From NCBI RefSeq assembly GCF_015352425.1, contig NZ_JADKNH010000018.1, positions 25,660-89,659 on the forward strand: 64,000 bases of DNA, written 5' to 3'. The stretch comes from Fusibacter ferrireducens (GTDB taxonomy: Bacteria > Bacillota > Clostridia > Peptostreptococcales > Acidaminobacteraceae). The notes beneath the pieces are model-generated. The model was not told where the DNA came from and ran no database searches. It saw only the letters and a program-made list of their open reading frames with translations. Below are positions 10,401 through 19,759 of the stretch, piece after piece; within the stretch, counting starts at the first letter, position 1; each line of letters opens with the position of its first letter. Position numbers and translations under genes: made by a program.

Positions 10401-10939
10401 GTTGAAAAAATATCTACAATGCCTCCTCGAATGCTATATTGTCCTTTTGCCTCTACAATTTCCACTCTTTCATAGCCAAATTCAAAAAAAATGCGCTGCA
10501 TTTCAGAGAGTTCTAAAACAGAATCCATATCTACAAAGAGAGCCTTGTCTCTGAACTGCTCGTATAGTGGATACTTGACTGCAAGATTGTTGATTGCGGT
10601 GAATAGAATTGTAGGGTCTTGAGATTTAAGCTTTAATAAAGTTTCAACCCGTTCATGAGTCAATTGATTAGAATGCGCAAATGTATCAAACCAAATCATT
10701 TCTCGACTTGGCAAATATCTGAATGCTTCAGCATCTTCAGAGGCAGTTTTCGCTTTGAAATCATCATCAAACAATACCAATATATCCCTTTTCAGGTCCT
10801 CTGATAACTTCAAGATGATCCATTTAAGGGCACTTATTTCAGTCCCATGAACTAAAATCGGACTGATCCTTTGAGAAATGCTCTTCTTAAGTTCTTGATA
10901 TTCTTTTGAATGATCAAATAAATTAGTCATTAACTTCAT
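7460..10939 (-). CDS. mfd: Transcription-repair coupling factor Mfd
   Basis: A 1159-residue Mfd, the ATP-driven translocase that removes RNA polymerase stalled at DNA lesions and recruits UvrA. It has the N-terminal UvrB-like region, the RNAP-interaction domain with the typical [16 protein letters not shown] segment, the SF2 helicase core with Walker A ([14 protein letters not shown]) and DEEQRFG in motif II, the RecG-like TRG region ([10 protein letters not shown]) and the C-terminal autoinhibitory domain. Its length is close to Bacillus Mfd. It follows pth by 17 bases, the conserved pth-mfd-prsA order of Firmicutes. Confidence 0.97.
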   Translation of the reverse strand: MKLMTNLFDHSKEYQELKKSISQRISPILVHGTEISALKWIILKLSEDLKRDILVLFDDDFKAKTASEDAEAFRYLPSREMIWFDTFAHSNQLTHERVETLLKLKSQDPTILFTAINNLAVKYPLYEQFRDKALFVDMDSVLELSEMQRIFFEFGYERVEIVEAKGQYSIRGGIVDIFSTCYENPIRMEFFGDEIDSIRSFDIETQKSIEKYESVEIFPCREMILEEQSVRNAVIKLDQVKSNYKTQKRQRVESMIEHLKEGVISDDLDPYFSILFDQADSLLAYQREPIVFVIGNNQCMMRIKQYISEYARQFTDFLERNEVIKEQYGRIFELEQILTLLKQKTLVLDELLIKKVDQFEPEQILKITSRELSKYYGKFDQIALDIRKWKLSGYHIIIAIGDDQRRQKFFELMQSYDIAIDQETHYDRALSGQAILVAQNMNAGFYFDTFKAVMLTENELYGEGKKVARKRANTGKVIKAFSELSIGDYVVHENHGIGQYVGIEQMKIDLTRKDFLKIKYAHDDFLYIPVESSGMIQKYLGTDNDKLRLNRLGGTEWKKTKQRAQKSIEEMTDELIELYAERKAKRGYAFSRDSEWQREFENMFPYQETQDQLKCIEEIKRDMEVQLPMERLLCGDVGYGKTEVALRAAFKAVLDSKQVAILVPTTILAQQHFNNTVERFSKYPAKIEMLSRFRTKAEQEKIIENIRTGVVDVIIGTHRILSNDIQYKDLGLLIIDEEQRFGVKHKEKIKMLKENIDVLTLSATPIPRTLHMSMIGIRDMSVIEDPPEDRYPIQTYVVEFDEFLVREAIIREIERGGQVFFVHNRVADIDQVAHKIHQLVPDAKVDFAHGQMNEHKLEKIMLSFMNNEFNVLVCTTIIETGLDISNVNTIIINDGDRFGLSQLYQLRGRVGRSNRLAYCYIFYQANKVLNEIAEKRLRAIKEFTELGAGFKIAMRDLEIRGAGNVLGTQQHGHMEAIGYDLFCKLLEESILRKKGEVVSEMPQAKMDIAINAYIPENYINNHQMKIEIYKKIASIETRDQFDSVYEEIEDRFGTVSPSVNNLMKIAFIKSMAEKMWIEEISEENNHFIMKFQIDAQINPLVIGRIVEFEPKNLQFYAGNPMIMKLKITNRLRKKEEQLTMLENFIEKIYSFYCEYSNIE

Positions 10940-10956
10940 GACAACATCCTTCCTCT

Positions 10957-11514
10957 TTAACCGTTGTATAGATTCATTGCCTTGTCAACATCCTCCCGAA
11001 TAATAGCAAGTGTGGCTTCTGCTGCTCTTGATATTGTATCGTCCATTAATAGTTTCTCATCCGGGCTGAATCTTTTGAGCACAAAATCCTTCAAATCGCC
11101 CCTTTCAGGCTTGCCTATACCGATTCTAACTCTAGGAAAATCATCTTTTTGCAACAAGTAGATGATGTTTCTCATGCCATTATGTGTCCCAGCACTTCCC
11201 TTTTTACGAATTCTCAATTTACCCAATTCAGTATCTATATCATCATAAATAACAACGAGATTTTCCATTTGCAGATCGAAATAACTCATGATTTTCATAA
11301 CCGATTCACCACTGAGATTCATAAAGGTTTGAGGCTTCACGAGCATGATTTTTTCCCCTTGGTACTGACCTTCTCCAATGACTGCTTTATACTTTATTTT
11401 ATCCACGCGGATACTTAATTTCTCACTGAGTACATCGATCACATTGAATCCCACATTGTGACGCGTCTGTTGATATTGCTTTCCAGGATTCCCTAATCCT
11501 ACAATGACATACAT
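10957..11514 (-). CDS. pth: Peptidyl-tRNA hydrolase
   Basis: A 185-residue bacterial-type Pth, which frees tRNA from prematurely released peptidyl-tRNA. The conserved N-terminal GLGNPGKQYQQTRHNVGF contains the catalytic His of the RHNVGF motif, and the KPQTFMNLSG and VIYDDID motifs follow. It heads the pth-mfd-prsA group. Confidence 0.96.
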   Translation of the reverse strand: MYVIVGLGNPGKQYQQTRHNVGFNVIDVLSEKLSIRVDKIKYKAVIGEGQYQGEKIMLVKPQTFMNLSGESVMKIMSYFDLQMENLVVIYDDIDTELGKLRIRKKGSAGTHNGMRNIIYLLQKDDFPRVRIGIGKPERGDLKDFVLKRFSPDEKLLMDDTISRAAEATLAIIREDVDKAMNLYNG

Positions 11515-11566
11515 ATTTGCTCCTCATCTTATCTTACATTGGTTTTTTAGCACATCAATTATACCA

Positions 11567-11605
11567 CAAAAAAAGCCTGACAATTATTAAATTGCCAAGC
11601 TTTTT
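11567..11605 (-). terminator. Terminator after the chemotaxis receptor gene
   Basis: On the minus strand an imperfect 16-bp stem (AAAAAGCTTGGCAATT with AATTGTCAGGCTTTTT) is followed by seven T. It separates the receptor gene from pth. Confidence 0.85.
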
Positions 11606-11638
11606 AAAGATTCATCTCTGGATCACACTAAAATTATC

Positions 11639-13663
11639 TCAAATTTTGAATTTAGAAATCTCTTGATTTAAGATACTTGCAAGTTCATTAAGCTTTTCCG
11701 CGGATTTTGCAACTTCTTCTATTGCAAAGACTTGCTGATCCATGGTTGCATCCATCTGTTGAGAAGCCGCCGCAGTTTCTTCACTGACTGCTGAAATACC
11801 CTCGATGGACTCAACGATGTTATTCTTGTCGTGATTGAGCTGGTCTACAGATACAGAAATGCGTTTTATGCCTGTATTGATCTCGTTGATTGCATCAGAA
11901 ATTTCATCAAACTGGTCATTCACGTCATATACGGCTTGTGATTGTTCTTTAGAGATCGTTTGAACTTCTGTCATACTTGTGACGGTTTTATTGCTATCAC
12001 TTTGGATATTGACTATGATTTCTCTGATCTCTTCTGTAGATTTAGCGGATTCTTCTGCCAATTTTCTGATTTCTTCTGCAACGACTGCAAAACCTCTTCC
12101 AAATTCGCCTGCCCTTGCCGCTTCAATGGAAGCGTTTAATGCAAGTAAGTTGGTTTGCTCCGAAATCGATGAAATCGTATTTAAAATGTTGCCAATGGAT
12201 TGTGTTTTATCATTTAAAGCATGGATCGCCTCACTGATTTTTAAATTTGCATCATCATTTAATTTTGTTTTTTCTCTAAGCAGTTGAATCGAGGACAGTC
12301 CTTTTTCATTTGCATCCAATACTTTTGCTGAGGCGCTTAACATATCACTTGTGTTGCTATTGAGTTCTTCGAATTTTTTAGCCAGCTCATTGACATATGT
12401 TGCACCTTTTTCAGCATCTGCCGCTTGTTCCTGTGCCCCTTTAGAGATATCAGAAACACTTTTTGAGATTTCATCCACAGACGCACTGGTTTCTTCTGAA
12501 GTCGCTGCTAGATTTTCCGCCGCATAACTGACTTCTTGAGTAACCCCTTGAACATTCTTGATCATCATGCCAATACTTTCAAAAGCACTTGCCATGTAAT
12601 CTGCCAAATGATTGATTTCATCATTAGAGTGAATTGTAGCCACTGCCGTTAAATCTCCGTTTTGTGCCCTTTCCATGACACCTACTATTTTCTTGATGTT
12701 GTTGCCAATTTGCGTTGTGGAGATAAAAATGATGATCAGGGAAATCACTAAAATAGCCAACCCATACAGAATGATCGTCCATGTGATTGCGGCAATATCT
12801 TCTACGATTTCACTTTCAGAAAAGGTCGCTATTATATACCAATTTACTTTTTCAAGGGGTTCAATAAGCGCTAATTTTTTGATTTTCTTATCATCTGCCT
12901 CATAAATGTATTTGATGACTTCACTGCTATTGGCTTTTAGAGCTTCATTGATCTCTGGAACTGGGATTTCCTTTCCAATAAGTGTGAGATCAGGAGATGT
13001 CATCATCAGTAAATTCCCATCCACAAGTGCTGGATAACCTGTTTTTCCAATTGTAATAGAGTTTACAAGTTCTGAAAGTTGCTCCAACTTTAAATCTAAT
13101 CCAATGACACCCATCAATTTATTATTCTTATCTTTGACCTTAGCGGTGCACGTCACAACAAGATCTTTTGTAGTGCTATCAATATAGGGTTGCGTCCACA
13201 CAATTTCATCTGTATTGAGCGCATCGCTATACCAAGGTCGCATGCGAGGATCGTAATCTGGCTTCAGATTACCATTAGGTCTCATAATCATGTCCCCATT
13301 TTCTGTTCCTAAGTACATAAACAAAATGTTGGGATACTCTTCTACTACTAAATCCAAATAGTTTTTTAATCGTTGTGTGCTTTCTGGAGAGCCATCATAG
13401 TCTGAGAATTCTTCCGTTTTTATTGCAGCTGCAACAATACCTTCGTACTCAGACAAAAACCCTTCAATGATGAGTTCTGTAGATTTTGAAAGCTCTCTTG
13501 CCGTTTCTTCAAAATTGTCAGTCAATACATTTTTCGATATCAAATATACCGAATAATTCAAAGTTGCCACTCCAATGATTAAGATTAAGCTCATTATCAA
13601 AAGAAATTTTGCTTTGATTGAACGTCTACTTTTACTACGTTTAGTTCTACCTTTTTTCTCCAT
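11639..13663 (-). CDS. Methyl-accepting chemotaxis protein with extracellular dCache domain
   Basis: A 674-residue transmembrane chemoreceptor. A basic N-terminus precedes membrane segment 1 (about 18-38); an extracellular double-Cache ligand domain spans about 50-290 (with the [23 protein letters not shown] Cache signature); membrane segment 2 is at about 295-320; HAMP and the methyl-accepting coiled coil follow. The hairpin tip that contacts CheA/CheW ([20 protein letters not shown]) is intact. No CheR-binding pentapeptide is seen at the C-terminus. dCache receptors often bind amino acids or carboxylates, but the ligand here cannot be assigned. It is a single-gene unit bounded by terminators. 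Confidence 0.94.
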   Translation of the reverse strand: MEKKGRTKRSKSRRSIKAKFLLIMSLILIIGVATLNYSVYLISKNVLTDNFEETARELSKSTELIIEGFLSEYEGIVAAAIKTEEFSDYDGSPESTQRLKNYLDLVVEEYPNILFMYLGTENGDMIMRPNGNLKPDYDPRMRPWYSDALNTDEIVWTQPYIDSTTKDLVVTCTAKVKDKNNKLMGVIGLDLKLEQLSELVNSITIGKTGYPALVDGNLLMMTSPDLTLIGKEIPVPEINEALKANSSEVIKYIYEADDKKIKKLALIEPLEKVNWYIIATFSESEIVEDIAAITWTIILYGLAILVISLIIIFISTTQIGNNIKKIVGVMERAQNGDLTAVATIHSNDEINHLADYMASAFESIGMMIKNVQGVTQEVSYAAENLAATSEETSASVDEISKSVSDISKGAQEQAADAEKGATYVNELAKKFEELNSNTSDMLSASAKVLDANEKGLSSIQLLREKTKLNDDANLKISEAIHALNDKTQSIGNILNTISSISEQTNLLALNASIEAARAGEFGRGFAVVAEEIRKLAEESAKSTEEIREIIVNIQSDSNKTVTSMTEVQTISKEQSQAVYDVNDQFDEISDAINEINTGIKRISVSVDQLNHDKNNIVESIEGISAVSEETAAASQQMDATMDQQVFAIEEVAKSAEKLNELASILNQEISKFKI

Positions 13664-13774
13664 ATGACCCCCCTTATTTTTTTCTAATCATTCCCAAAAT
13701 TATGGGTTTTTAATTATCCTTCATTATAACACTGTTCATATACTGTTCACAATTGAACATTACAAAAATTTAAT

Positions 13775-13810
13775 AAAAGGACAAAAACTTTAACAAGTTT
13801 TGCCCTTTTT
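13775..13810 (-). terminator. Terminator after prs
   Basis: On the minus strand AAAAAGGGCAAAACTT pairs with AAGTTTTTGTCCTTTT around a four-base loop, about 60 bases beyond the prs stop. It closes the glmU-prs unit. Confidence 0.85.
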
Positions 13811-13871
13811 ATAAGATCTATCCTAAAACTACTGAATAATTCAATTTTATTTTGCTGCCTTTTGCCTCAAT

Positions 13872-14825
13872 TTAATCAAATAGTTTACTTACGGAGTCGT
13901 TGTTAAAAATTCTTCTAATGGCTTCTGCAAAAATCGGTGCCACAGATAAAAGTGTAATGTTATCCAGATTTCTGAGATCTTGAGATAAATTAATGGTATC
14001 TAACACAACCAATTCTTTAATCGCCGAATTTTTAATGCGCTCAAGTGCTGGCCCAGAAAAGACACCGTGCGTACAACATGCGTAGATATCTTTAGCACCC
14101 ATATCTTTAAGCGCTTTAGCAGCATTCACAATCGTTCCCGCCGTGTCGATCATATCATCGATCAAAATGACGTTTTTGCCTTCAATCTCTCCAATGACAT
14201 TCATAATTTCTGAAACATTGGCTTCAGGTCTTCTCTTATCGACAATTGCAATTGGCGCGTCCAATTTGTATGAAAAATCACGTGTTCTCGTTACACTTCC
14301 CAAATCGGGTGAAACTGCCACAAGATTGTCAATGTTCTTACTTTTAAAATACTCCGCTAATATTGGAACACCTCTTAAATGATCTAGCGGAATGTCAAAG
14401 TAGCCTTGAATTTGAGATGCATGTAAATCCATTGTCAAGACACGATCCGCTCCAGCTGCCACAATGAGATTTGCAACCAATTTTGCTGAAATTGGATCTC
14501 TCGCCTTAGCCTTTCTGTCTTGTCTTGCATAGCCATAATAAGGAATCACCGTTGTAATTCGACCTGCTGATGCTCTTTTAAGTGCATCAATCATGATTAA
14601 AAGTTCCATTAAGTAGTCATTGACATATGGAAGTGAAAAAGACTGAACGACATAGACATCCACACCTCTAACAGTTTCGTTGATATTCACTGATATTTCG
14701 CCATCACTAAACGTCTTGACGACACTGTCACCTAAAGGGAGTCCCAATTCGCCACAAATTGCTTTAGCAAGTTCTTGGTTGGCATTACCAGAGAACACCT
14801 TTATTTTTCTGCCCCTTGTATGCAT
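13872..14825 (-). CDS. prs: Ribose-phosphate pyrophosphokinase
   Basis: A 317-residue PRPP synthetase (class I), making PRPP from ribose 5-phosphate and ATP for nucleotide, His and Trp synthesis. The metal-binding DLHASQIQGYFDIP flexible region and the PRPP-binding loop (LIDDMIDTAGTIVNA) are intact. It starts nine bases after the glmU stop with AGGAGG, the usual glmU-prs pairing of Firmicutes. Confidence 0.97.
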   Translation of the reverse strand: MHTRGRKIKVFSGNANQELAKAICGELGLPLGDSVVKTFSDGEISVNINETVRGVDVYVVQSFSLPYVNDYLMELLIMIDALKRASAGRITTVIPYYGYARQDRKAKARDPISAKLVANLIVAAGADRVLTMDLHASQIQGYFDIPLDHLRGVPILAEYFKSKNIDNLVAVSPDLGSVTRTRDFSYKLDAPIAIVDKRRPEANVSEIMNVIGEIEGKNVILIDDMIDTAGTIVNAAKALKDMGAKDIYACCTHGVFSGPALERIKNSAIKELVVLDTINLSQDLRNLDNITLLSVAPIFAEAIRRIFNNDSVSKLFD

Positions 14826-14834
14826 TACTTCCTC

Positions 14835-16205
14835 CTAAACCTTCTTTTGATATTTATTAGACCAATTGGTCTTGATCACTTGTCGTTCACGCGCAATCGC
14901 CATTGCATCTGCTGGCACATCTTCAGTTATTGTAGATCCGGCTGCAACATAGGCCCCTTTCCCAACTTTAACAGGTGCAACTAAATTTGTATTACAACCA
15001 ATAAAGGCATTGTCTTCAATCTGAGTTAAGTGCTTATGTGTGCCATCGTAATTGACAAATACGACACCACAGCCCACATTGACATTTGTCCCAACTTCGC
15101 CATCGCCAATATATGATAAATGCGATACTTTGGAATGATCGCCTACTCTACTGTTTTTTACTTCTACGAAATCACCAATCTTCACGTGTTTTCCGATATC
15201 TGATTTCGGTCTTAAATAAGCATAGGGGCCAATACTAGATTTTTCGTCTACTTTGGAATCAATGATTGTGGAATGCTTAACGCTTACACCCTTATCAATG
15301 ATTGAATTCTTAATATCCGCACTTGGTCCAATAATGCAGTCTTCTCCAATTACAGTATTGCCCTGCAAAATGCTATTTGGATAAATGACCGTATCTTTTC
15401 CAATTTGAACGTCTATCTCTATATAGGTGCTTGCAGGTGAAATCATGGTTACACCTTCTAACATCCATTTTTTCTTAATTCTCTTTTGCATATATTCATC
15501 TGCAAGCGAAAGATTATAGCGATCATTAATCCCCATCACCTCATAATCATCTTCTGCAATCATAACACCTATTTTACCTTGTTGTTCTAAAATCAATCCA
15601 AAGATATCTGTCAAATAATATTCATTCTGTTCATTGTTATTTTCAAGTTGTTTAAGTAATGTCTTTAAAATTGGCGCTTTAACAATCATAATCCCAGAAT
15701 TGATCTCGTTGATATCAAGTTCTTCTGGTGTGGCATCTTTATGCTCAACAATTCTTTCAAACCCTTTAGAACCCCTTACGATTCTGCCATAACCTCTTGG
15801 ATCGTCCACTATTGTGGAAAGTACTGTTGCATCATTATCATCCTTTTGATGCATTGCTACGAAATCGTTTAGCGTCGATTCTGAAAGCAAAGGCACGTCT
15901 CCATACAACACGAGAATGTCACCCGCCTCTATATATTCATCTGCCATCATAACCGCGTGACCCGTGCCGAGCTGTACATTCTGCTCAACGAACTTAACCG
16001 GTGCATCTTTCAGTTGCGCTTTAACTTGTTCTTTACCATGTCCTACAACACAGACAATATTTTCACTGTTTACAGATTGTGCTACCCTGATGACATGTTC
16101 AACCATTGACATCCCCGAAATGTTGTGTAGTACTTTGGGCAAACTTGACTTCATGCGCTTACCATGCCCGGCTGCCAATATCACTGTCGTTATATTTTGC
16201 ATCAT
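14835..16205 (-). CDS. glmU: Bifunctional UDP-GlcNAc pyrophosphorylase / glucosamine-1-phosphate acetyltransferase
   Basis: A 456-residue GlmU, which makes UDP-GlcNAc for wall and polysaccharide synthesis. The N-terminal uridyltransferase domain starts with LAAGHGKRMKSSLPKVLH; residues from about 250 onward form the left-handed beta-helix of hexapeptide repeats that carries the acetyltransferase. Two ATGs (16205 and 16202) follow a GGAG. It is co-transcribed with prs. In Bacillus spoVG and purR lie next to glmU; here they are about 11 kb away, so the poly-gamma-glutamate block stands between them. Confidence 0.97.
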   Translation of the reverse strand: MMQNITTVILAAGHGKRMKSSLPKVLHNISGMSMVEHVIRVAQSVNSENIVCVVGHGKEQVKAQLKDAPVKFVEQNVQLGTGHAVMMADEYIEAGDILVLYGDVPLLSESTLNDFVAMHQKDDNDATVLSTIVDDPRGYGRIVRGSKGFERIVEHKDATPEELDINEINSGIMIVKAPILKTLLKQLENNNEQNEYYLTDIFGLILEQQGKIGVMIAEDDYEVMGINDRYNLSLADEYMQKRIKKKWMLEGVTMISPASTYIEIDVQIGKDTVIYPNSILQGNTVIGEDCIIGPSADIKNSIIDKGVSVKHSTIIDSKVDEKSSIGPYAYLRPKSDIGKHVKIGDFVEVKNSRVGDHSKVSHLSYIGDGEVGTNVNVGCGVVFVNYDGTHKHLTQIEDNAFIGCNTNLVAPVKVGKGAYVAAGSTITEDVPADAMAIARERQVIKTNWSNKYQKKV

Positions 16206-16524
16206 TTATCAACTCCATATCTGATTTGATTTTACCACGCAAGATTATATCACTTTTATACCAAAAACAAAACCTTTATTCAAGAAATTCGAAAAAAAGT
16301 TCGGTGTGTAAATGAATCTCATTTGACGATTGTCCATCCTATTCGCATAAAAAAGTGGCGCAATCTTTGCACCACTTTTTGATATTCAATACAATTCATA
16401 CGGTTCATACGCTTCAATCCACAACATAGCAATATATGTCATTGCATTGTCATAATCATTTCAGAAAAAAGCTTTCAGAAATGGAAGGCACTTCGTCCAT
16501 ACATGGCCCTTAAGACATTTGCTC
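16206..16524. other. Intergenic gap upstream of glmU
   Basis: A 319-base AT-rich stretch between the ggt stop and the glmU start. It holds the ggt terminator (16349-16380) and presumably the glmU promoter near 16210-16300. I see no open frame or repeat of note. Confidence 0.6.
16349..16380 (-). terminator. Terminator after ggt
   Basis: On the minus strand AAAAAGTGGTGCAA pairs with TTGCGCCACTTTTT around a short loop, ending in a T-run. It closes the lipoprotein-permease-hydrolase-ggt operon. Confidence 0.85.
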
Positions 16525-18366
16525 CTAATAGCCTAACGCTTTACCATCTCTACGAGGGTCAGCACCACCGTCTAATGTGCCGTCTTCTAAATATTTAACT
16601 GCATTTACAGAGCCAAATGATCGGTTCCACTCTTCACTTGGTTTAACAACGTGTCCCATTGCTTCTAGTTCAGCGATAACATCCGCTGATATTCTTGTTT
16701 CAAGTGTAATTGTATTTTTATTATACCCTTTAATTCTAGGGGCATCAATCGCTTCTTGCATGCCCATATCGTGGTCAACAAGGTTTGAAATAATTTGTGC
16801 AACAGTTGAAATGATCGTTGTACCACCTGGTGTTCCAAGAACTGCAAATGGCTTCCCATCTTTAAGAACAATTGTTGGGGTCATAGAGGAAAGTGGTGTT
16901 TTGCCACCTGCAATTGAGTTTGGATGATCTGGTTGGGTCACAAAATCTGCCATTTCATCATTCATGACAAAGCCATAGCCAGGAACTGCAACTTTTGATC
17001 CAAATATATAGTTAACGGTTTGAGTAACTGCCACAATGTTACCCTTGTTGTCTGCGACTGAATAGTGCGTTGTATCCTCATGTTCAAACATCCAAGGATC
17101 ATCTGGCAATACATTTTCAGTGGAGACCTTTAAATCAATTTTATCTGCTAATTTTTTTGCATACTTTTTGCTCATTAAACCTTTTAAAGGGACCTCTACA
17201 AATTTTGGATCGCCCATATATTGACCACGATCCGCATATGCCAGTTTAAAGGCTTCTGAGAAAAGGTGTAATTCTTCAGCTGAATTATCTGCCATTGAAG
17301 GCAAGTCAAAGTTTTCAAGGATATTTAAAATTTCAAGGACAATTGTCCCACCTGATGAAGGTGTTGGCGAAGAAACAATTTCATAACCTCTATAGGTTCC
17401 CTTTACAGGTTCTACAACTTCCACTTGATAGTTCGCCATATCTTCCATTGTAAACAAACCACCGTATTTGTTGACAGATGCCACTATAGCTTCAGCCATT
17501 TCCCCTTTGTAGAAGACATCTGTACCTTGATCCATAATGAGTTCAAGTGCTTTTGCATACTCGGGATTCTTAAAGTTTTCTCCGATTTCATATGGATACT
17601 TAATACCGTCAATTTCTTTTAGGAAGATATCGCCGCTTTCAGAATAAAGCAACAGTTTATCGTAATTGTTTTTCATATCGTTTGATAATGTAGGTGTAAC
17701 AGTGACACCTTTCTTAGCGAGTTCAATAATTGGCGTCAAGATTTCAGCTCTTGACATCGTCCCATAGTTATCAAGCGCATAGAGTAATCCAGCGACATTC
17801 CCTGGAATACCGACAGATTTACCACCCTCTTTGTTTTGATCACCAATAACATGCGATTTACCATCGGCATCCGTATAGCTTTGCCACATATCTGGTGTCG
17901 CTGCCATTGGTGCTCTCTCTCTAAAATCAATAAAGAACGTCTGTCCGTCTTCCGTTCTAAGTGTCATAAAACCACCGCCACCAAGGCCTGATGAGTTTGG
18001 CTCTGCAAGCCCTAAAGCGAAGCCAACTGCCACAGCAGCATCTACTGCATTACCGCCTTTTTCCATGATTTCTTTACCAATTTTTGAAGCTTCATACTTA
18101 CCTGACGAAACCACTCCGGTGGTGCCTTTTGCATCACGACCCGTTTTTGTAAGTACGCCCTCTGCATCGAAAAGCACGAAATCATCAAGTGACGTATACG
18201 CCTCCTCAGCAGTGCTCGCATCTGTTTTTTCTTCTGCAGGCGCATTTGAGGCAGTAGAATCTCCAACAGGTTCTTGAGCTGCCGGCGTCTGAGTTGCTGG
18301 TGCTGCACATCCGACAAGTAACAAAACAACGAGCATAAATGCAATTATACTTTTAGTCATTTTCAT
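16525..18366 (-). CDS. ggt: Lipid-anchored gamma-glutamyltransferase
   Basis: A 613-residue gamma-glutamyltransferase precursor (N-terminal nucleophile hydrolase). The family self-cleaves before a Thr that then attacks gamma-glutamyl bonds; the motif TTHYSVAD places this at Thr432, giving a large subunit of about 410 residues and a small one of about 182. Unlike E. coli GGT it carries a lipobox ending at Cys20 (LLVGC) followed by a Pro/Ala/Thr-rich linker, so it should sit on the outer face of the membrane. It ends the operon of hydrolase and transporter genes downstream of the pgs genes. A role in trimming or transferring poly-gamma-glutamate (as CapD, a GGT relative, does) is inferred from context; glutathione use is an alternative. 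Confidence 0.93.
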   Translation of the reverse strand: MKMTKSIIAFMLVVLLLVGCAAPATQTPAAQEPVGDSTASNAPAEEKTDASTAEEAYTSLDDFVLFDAEGVLTKTGRDAKGTTGVVSSGKYEASKIGKEIMEKGGNAVDAAVAVGFALGLAEPNSSGLGGGGFMTLRTEDGQTFFIDFRERAPMAATPDMWQSYTDADGKSHVIGDQNKEGGKSVGIPGNVAGLLYALDNYGTMSRAEILTPIIELAKKGVTVTPTLSNDMKNNYDKLLLYSESGDIFLKEIDGIKYPYEIGENFKNPEYAKALELIMDQGTDVFYKGEMAEAIVASVNKYGGLFTMEDMANYQVEVVEPVKGTYRGYEIVSSPTPSSGGTIVLEILNILENFDLPSMADNSAEELHLFSEAFKLAYADRGQYMGDPKFVEVPLKGLMSKKYAKKLADKIDLKVSTENVLPDDPWMFEHEDTTHYSVADNKGNIVAVTQTVNYIFGSKVAVPGYGFVMNDEMADFVTQPDHPNSIAGGKTPLSSMTPTIVLKDGKPFAVLGTPGGTTIISTVAQIISNLVDHDMGMQEAIDAPRIKGYNKNTITLETRISADVIAELEAMGHVVKPSEEWNRSFGSVNAVKYLEDGTLDGGADPRRDGKALGY

Positions 18367-18441
18367 AGTTTAATCCCCCTTTGTTTAATGAGTATCGAAT
18401 CCGATTATTCAGACTCTATTTATAAGCATACTCGCACTTCA

Positions 18442-19587
18442 TTAGTGCAAATACTTACCTAATTGTGGTCCACCTAAATCTTCTTTCAAAGCGGCTATAA
18501 AGAGTTCTTCATAAGTTGGAATATTTGAAAAAGTAACGGGTTTATCTGCATATTGATTTGAATATGCTTTTGTATACTCGATGATGCCTTGAAGATGTCT
18601 GCCGACACGCTCTTCTATGGGATGTCCCGATTCATCATATGGCACATACAAAAAGCCGAGTTTTTGACTTCTTACATATGATTTATCAATCCCGGTAAGT
18701 GCAAGCGCTTCATTCGTGGCACCTCTAAGACGTCCCTGTGATGCATTTGCCGTCTCCATGAGGAGTGGGATCGTGTCTGTATAATCTCCCAGCTCTCTAT
18801 GTGTCAGCCCATGTAGGTTTGAAGGCGAGGGTTCAAGTGCCATCTGGATGCCAGAAAATTGCAATTCCATAACGCCTTCTGCCGCAACACTCATTCCCTT
18901 TTCATGAGATACAGTGGCATTGATTACGGGATATTCTGGTGATGCTTCATGTAAGTCAAAGGTTAAATTTACATCTTCGCTTCTGATGAGTTCAGCAATT
19001 GCATATGCAGCTTGTTCAGTGAGTGTGCCATCTGGACGCCCTGGATAAGCTCTGTTGATATTTCTAGTTTCTGAACCCGATAGTTGTTGTCCTGAAGCGG
19101 CGTGAACATAGACATCTGGATCTGGCCACTGATCTATTGGATTGGACGCTCTTGAGCCATATCTAAAAGTTCTGATACCTTTTTCTGTTGGAATATGGAT
19201 AAACTGCGGCGATGCTTCTTGTGCATCATTATGCGTCATGCCGCTGTGGTTCGTATATGGAATCACGTATACAGTCCCCTCTTCTATCACTGCATTTTCA
19301 ATGAAGGTAATTGCACTGAGGTAACCAGAGGGTTCATTCCCGTGAGTGCCTCCGAGAATTAAAACTTTGCCACCTGGCTTAGTGCCTTTGAGCACATAGA
19401 CCTCTGTGTCCATATTCGTGTTCTTTATGCCATCATAGTATTCTGAGAGCATTTTCACATCTTCCACGCTTGGACCGGGCTCAATCACACCTAAATCTTT
19501 CAACGATAAGAAATTGATGCTCGAAAACACCATGACAACTATGGCGATGGCTAGGCACAAAGTACCTGTTAGATAATGTTTCTTCAT
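18442..19587 (-). CDS. Membrane-anchored AspA/AstE-family zinc hydrolase
   Basis: A 381-residue protein with an N-terminal signal anchor (about 7-27) and a succinylglutamate desuccinylase/aspartoacylase-type M14 domain. Zinc ligands appear as His82 and Glu85 (GGTHGNEPSG) and His213 (FDLHEASPEYP); the substrate-binding NINRAYPG is at about 177-184; the catalytic Glu is likely Glu278 (METANAS). Most AspA/AstE enzymes are cytoplasmic and act on N-acyl amino acids; this one is predicted to face outward. With a GGT next to it, a carboxypeptidase or amidohydrolase acting on glutamyl or N-acylglutamyl compounds is plausible but unproven. AGGAGG overlaps the stop of the preceding 48-codon gene. Confidence 0.85.
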   Translation of the reverse strand: MKKHYLTGTLCLAIAIVVMVFSSINFLSLKDLGVIEPGPSVEDVKMLSEYYDGIKNTNMDTEVYVLKGTKPGGKVLILGGTHGNEPSGYLSAITFIENAVIEEGTVYVIPYTNHSGMTHNDAQEASPQFIHIPTEKGIRTFRYGSRASNPIDQWPDPDVYVHAASGQQLSGSETRNINRAYPGRPDGTLTEQAAYAIAELIRSEDVNLTFDLHEASPEYPVINATVSHEKGMSVAAEGVMELQFSGIQMALEPSPSNLHGLTHRELGDYTDTIPLLMETANASQGRLRGATNEALALTGIDKSYVRSQKLGFLYVPYDESGHPIEERVGRHLQGIIEYTKAYSNQYADKPVTFSNIPTYEELFIAALKEDLGGPQLGKYLH

Positions 19588-19597
19588 CCCTTGCCTC

Positions 19598-19744
19598 CTA
19601 TTTAATCATTAAAAATCTTAAAACCAGTGGAATAATAACCAGTGCTGCATTGGCTTGATGTGTCAGCTTTTCTTCATCAAAAATATTCCATATTACAAAA
19701 ATAAGTACCAATGCAATTATCCCTCTATAGATCAAAGTAATCAT
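19598..19744 (-). CDS. Small two-segment membrane protein (48 residues)
   Basis: A short frame between the permease and the zinc hydrolase genes encodes 48 residues. Two hydrophobic stretches (about 5-21 and 33-47) flank a polar turn (DEEKLTHQ), suggesting a hairpin membrane protein. It has GGAG seven bases before its ATG, begins 16 bases after the permease stop, and its TAG stop is part of the AGGAGG site of the next gene, so its position is exactly that of an operon gene. I do not recognise a family. It could be a permease accessory subunit, by analogy with small TRAP-system membrane proteins, but it is far smaller than DctQ. Confidence 0.75.
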   Translation of the reverse strand: MITLIYRGIIALVLIFVIWNIFDEEKLTHQANAALVIIPLVLRFLMIK

Positions 19745-19759
19745 ATGTCATCTCCATTC

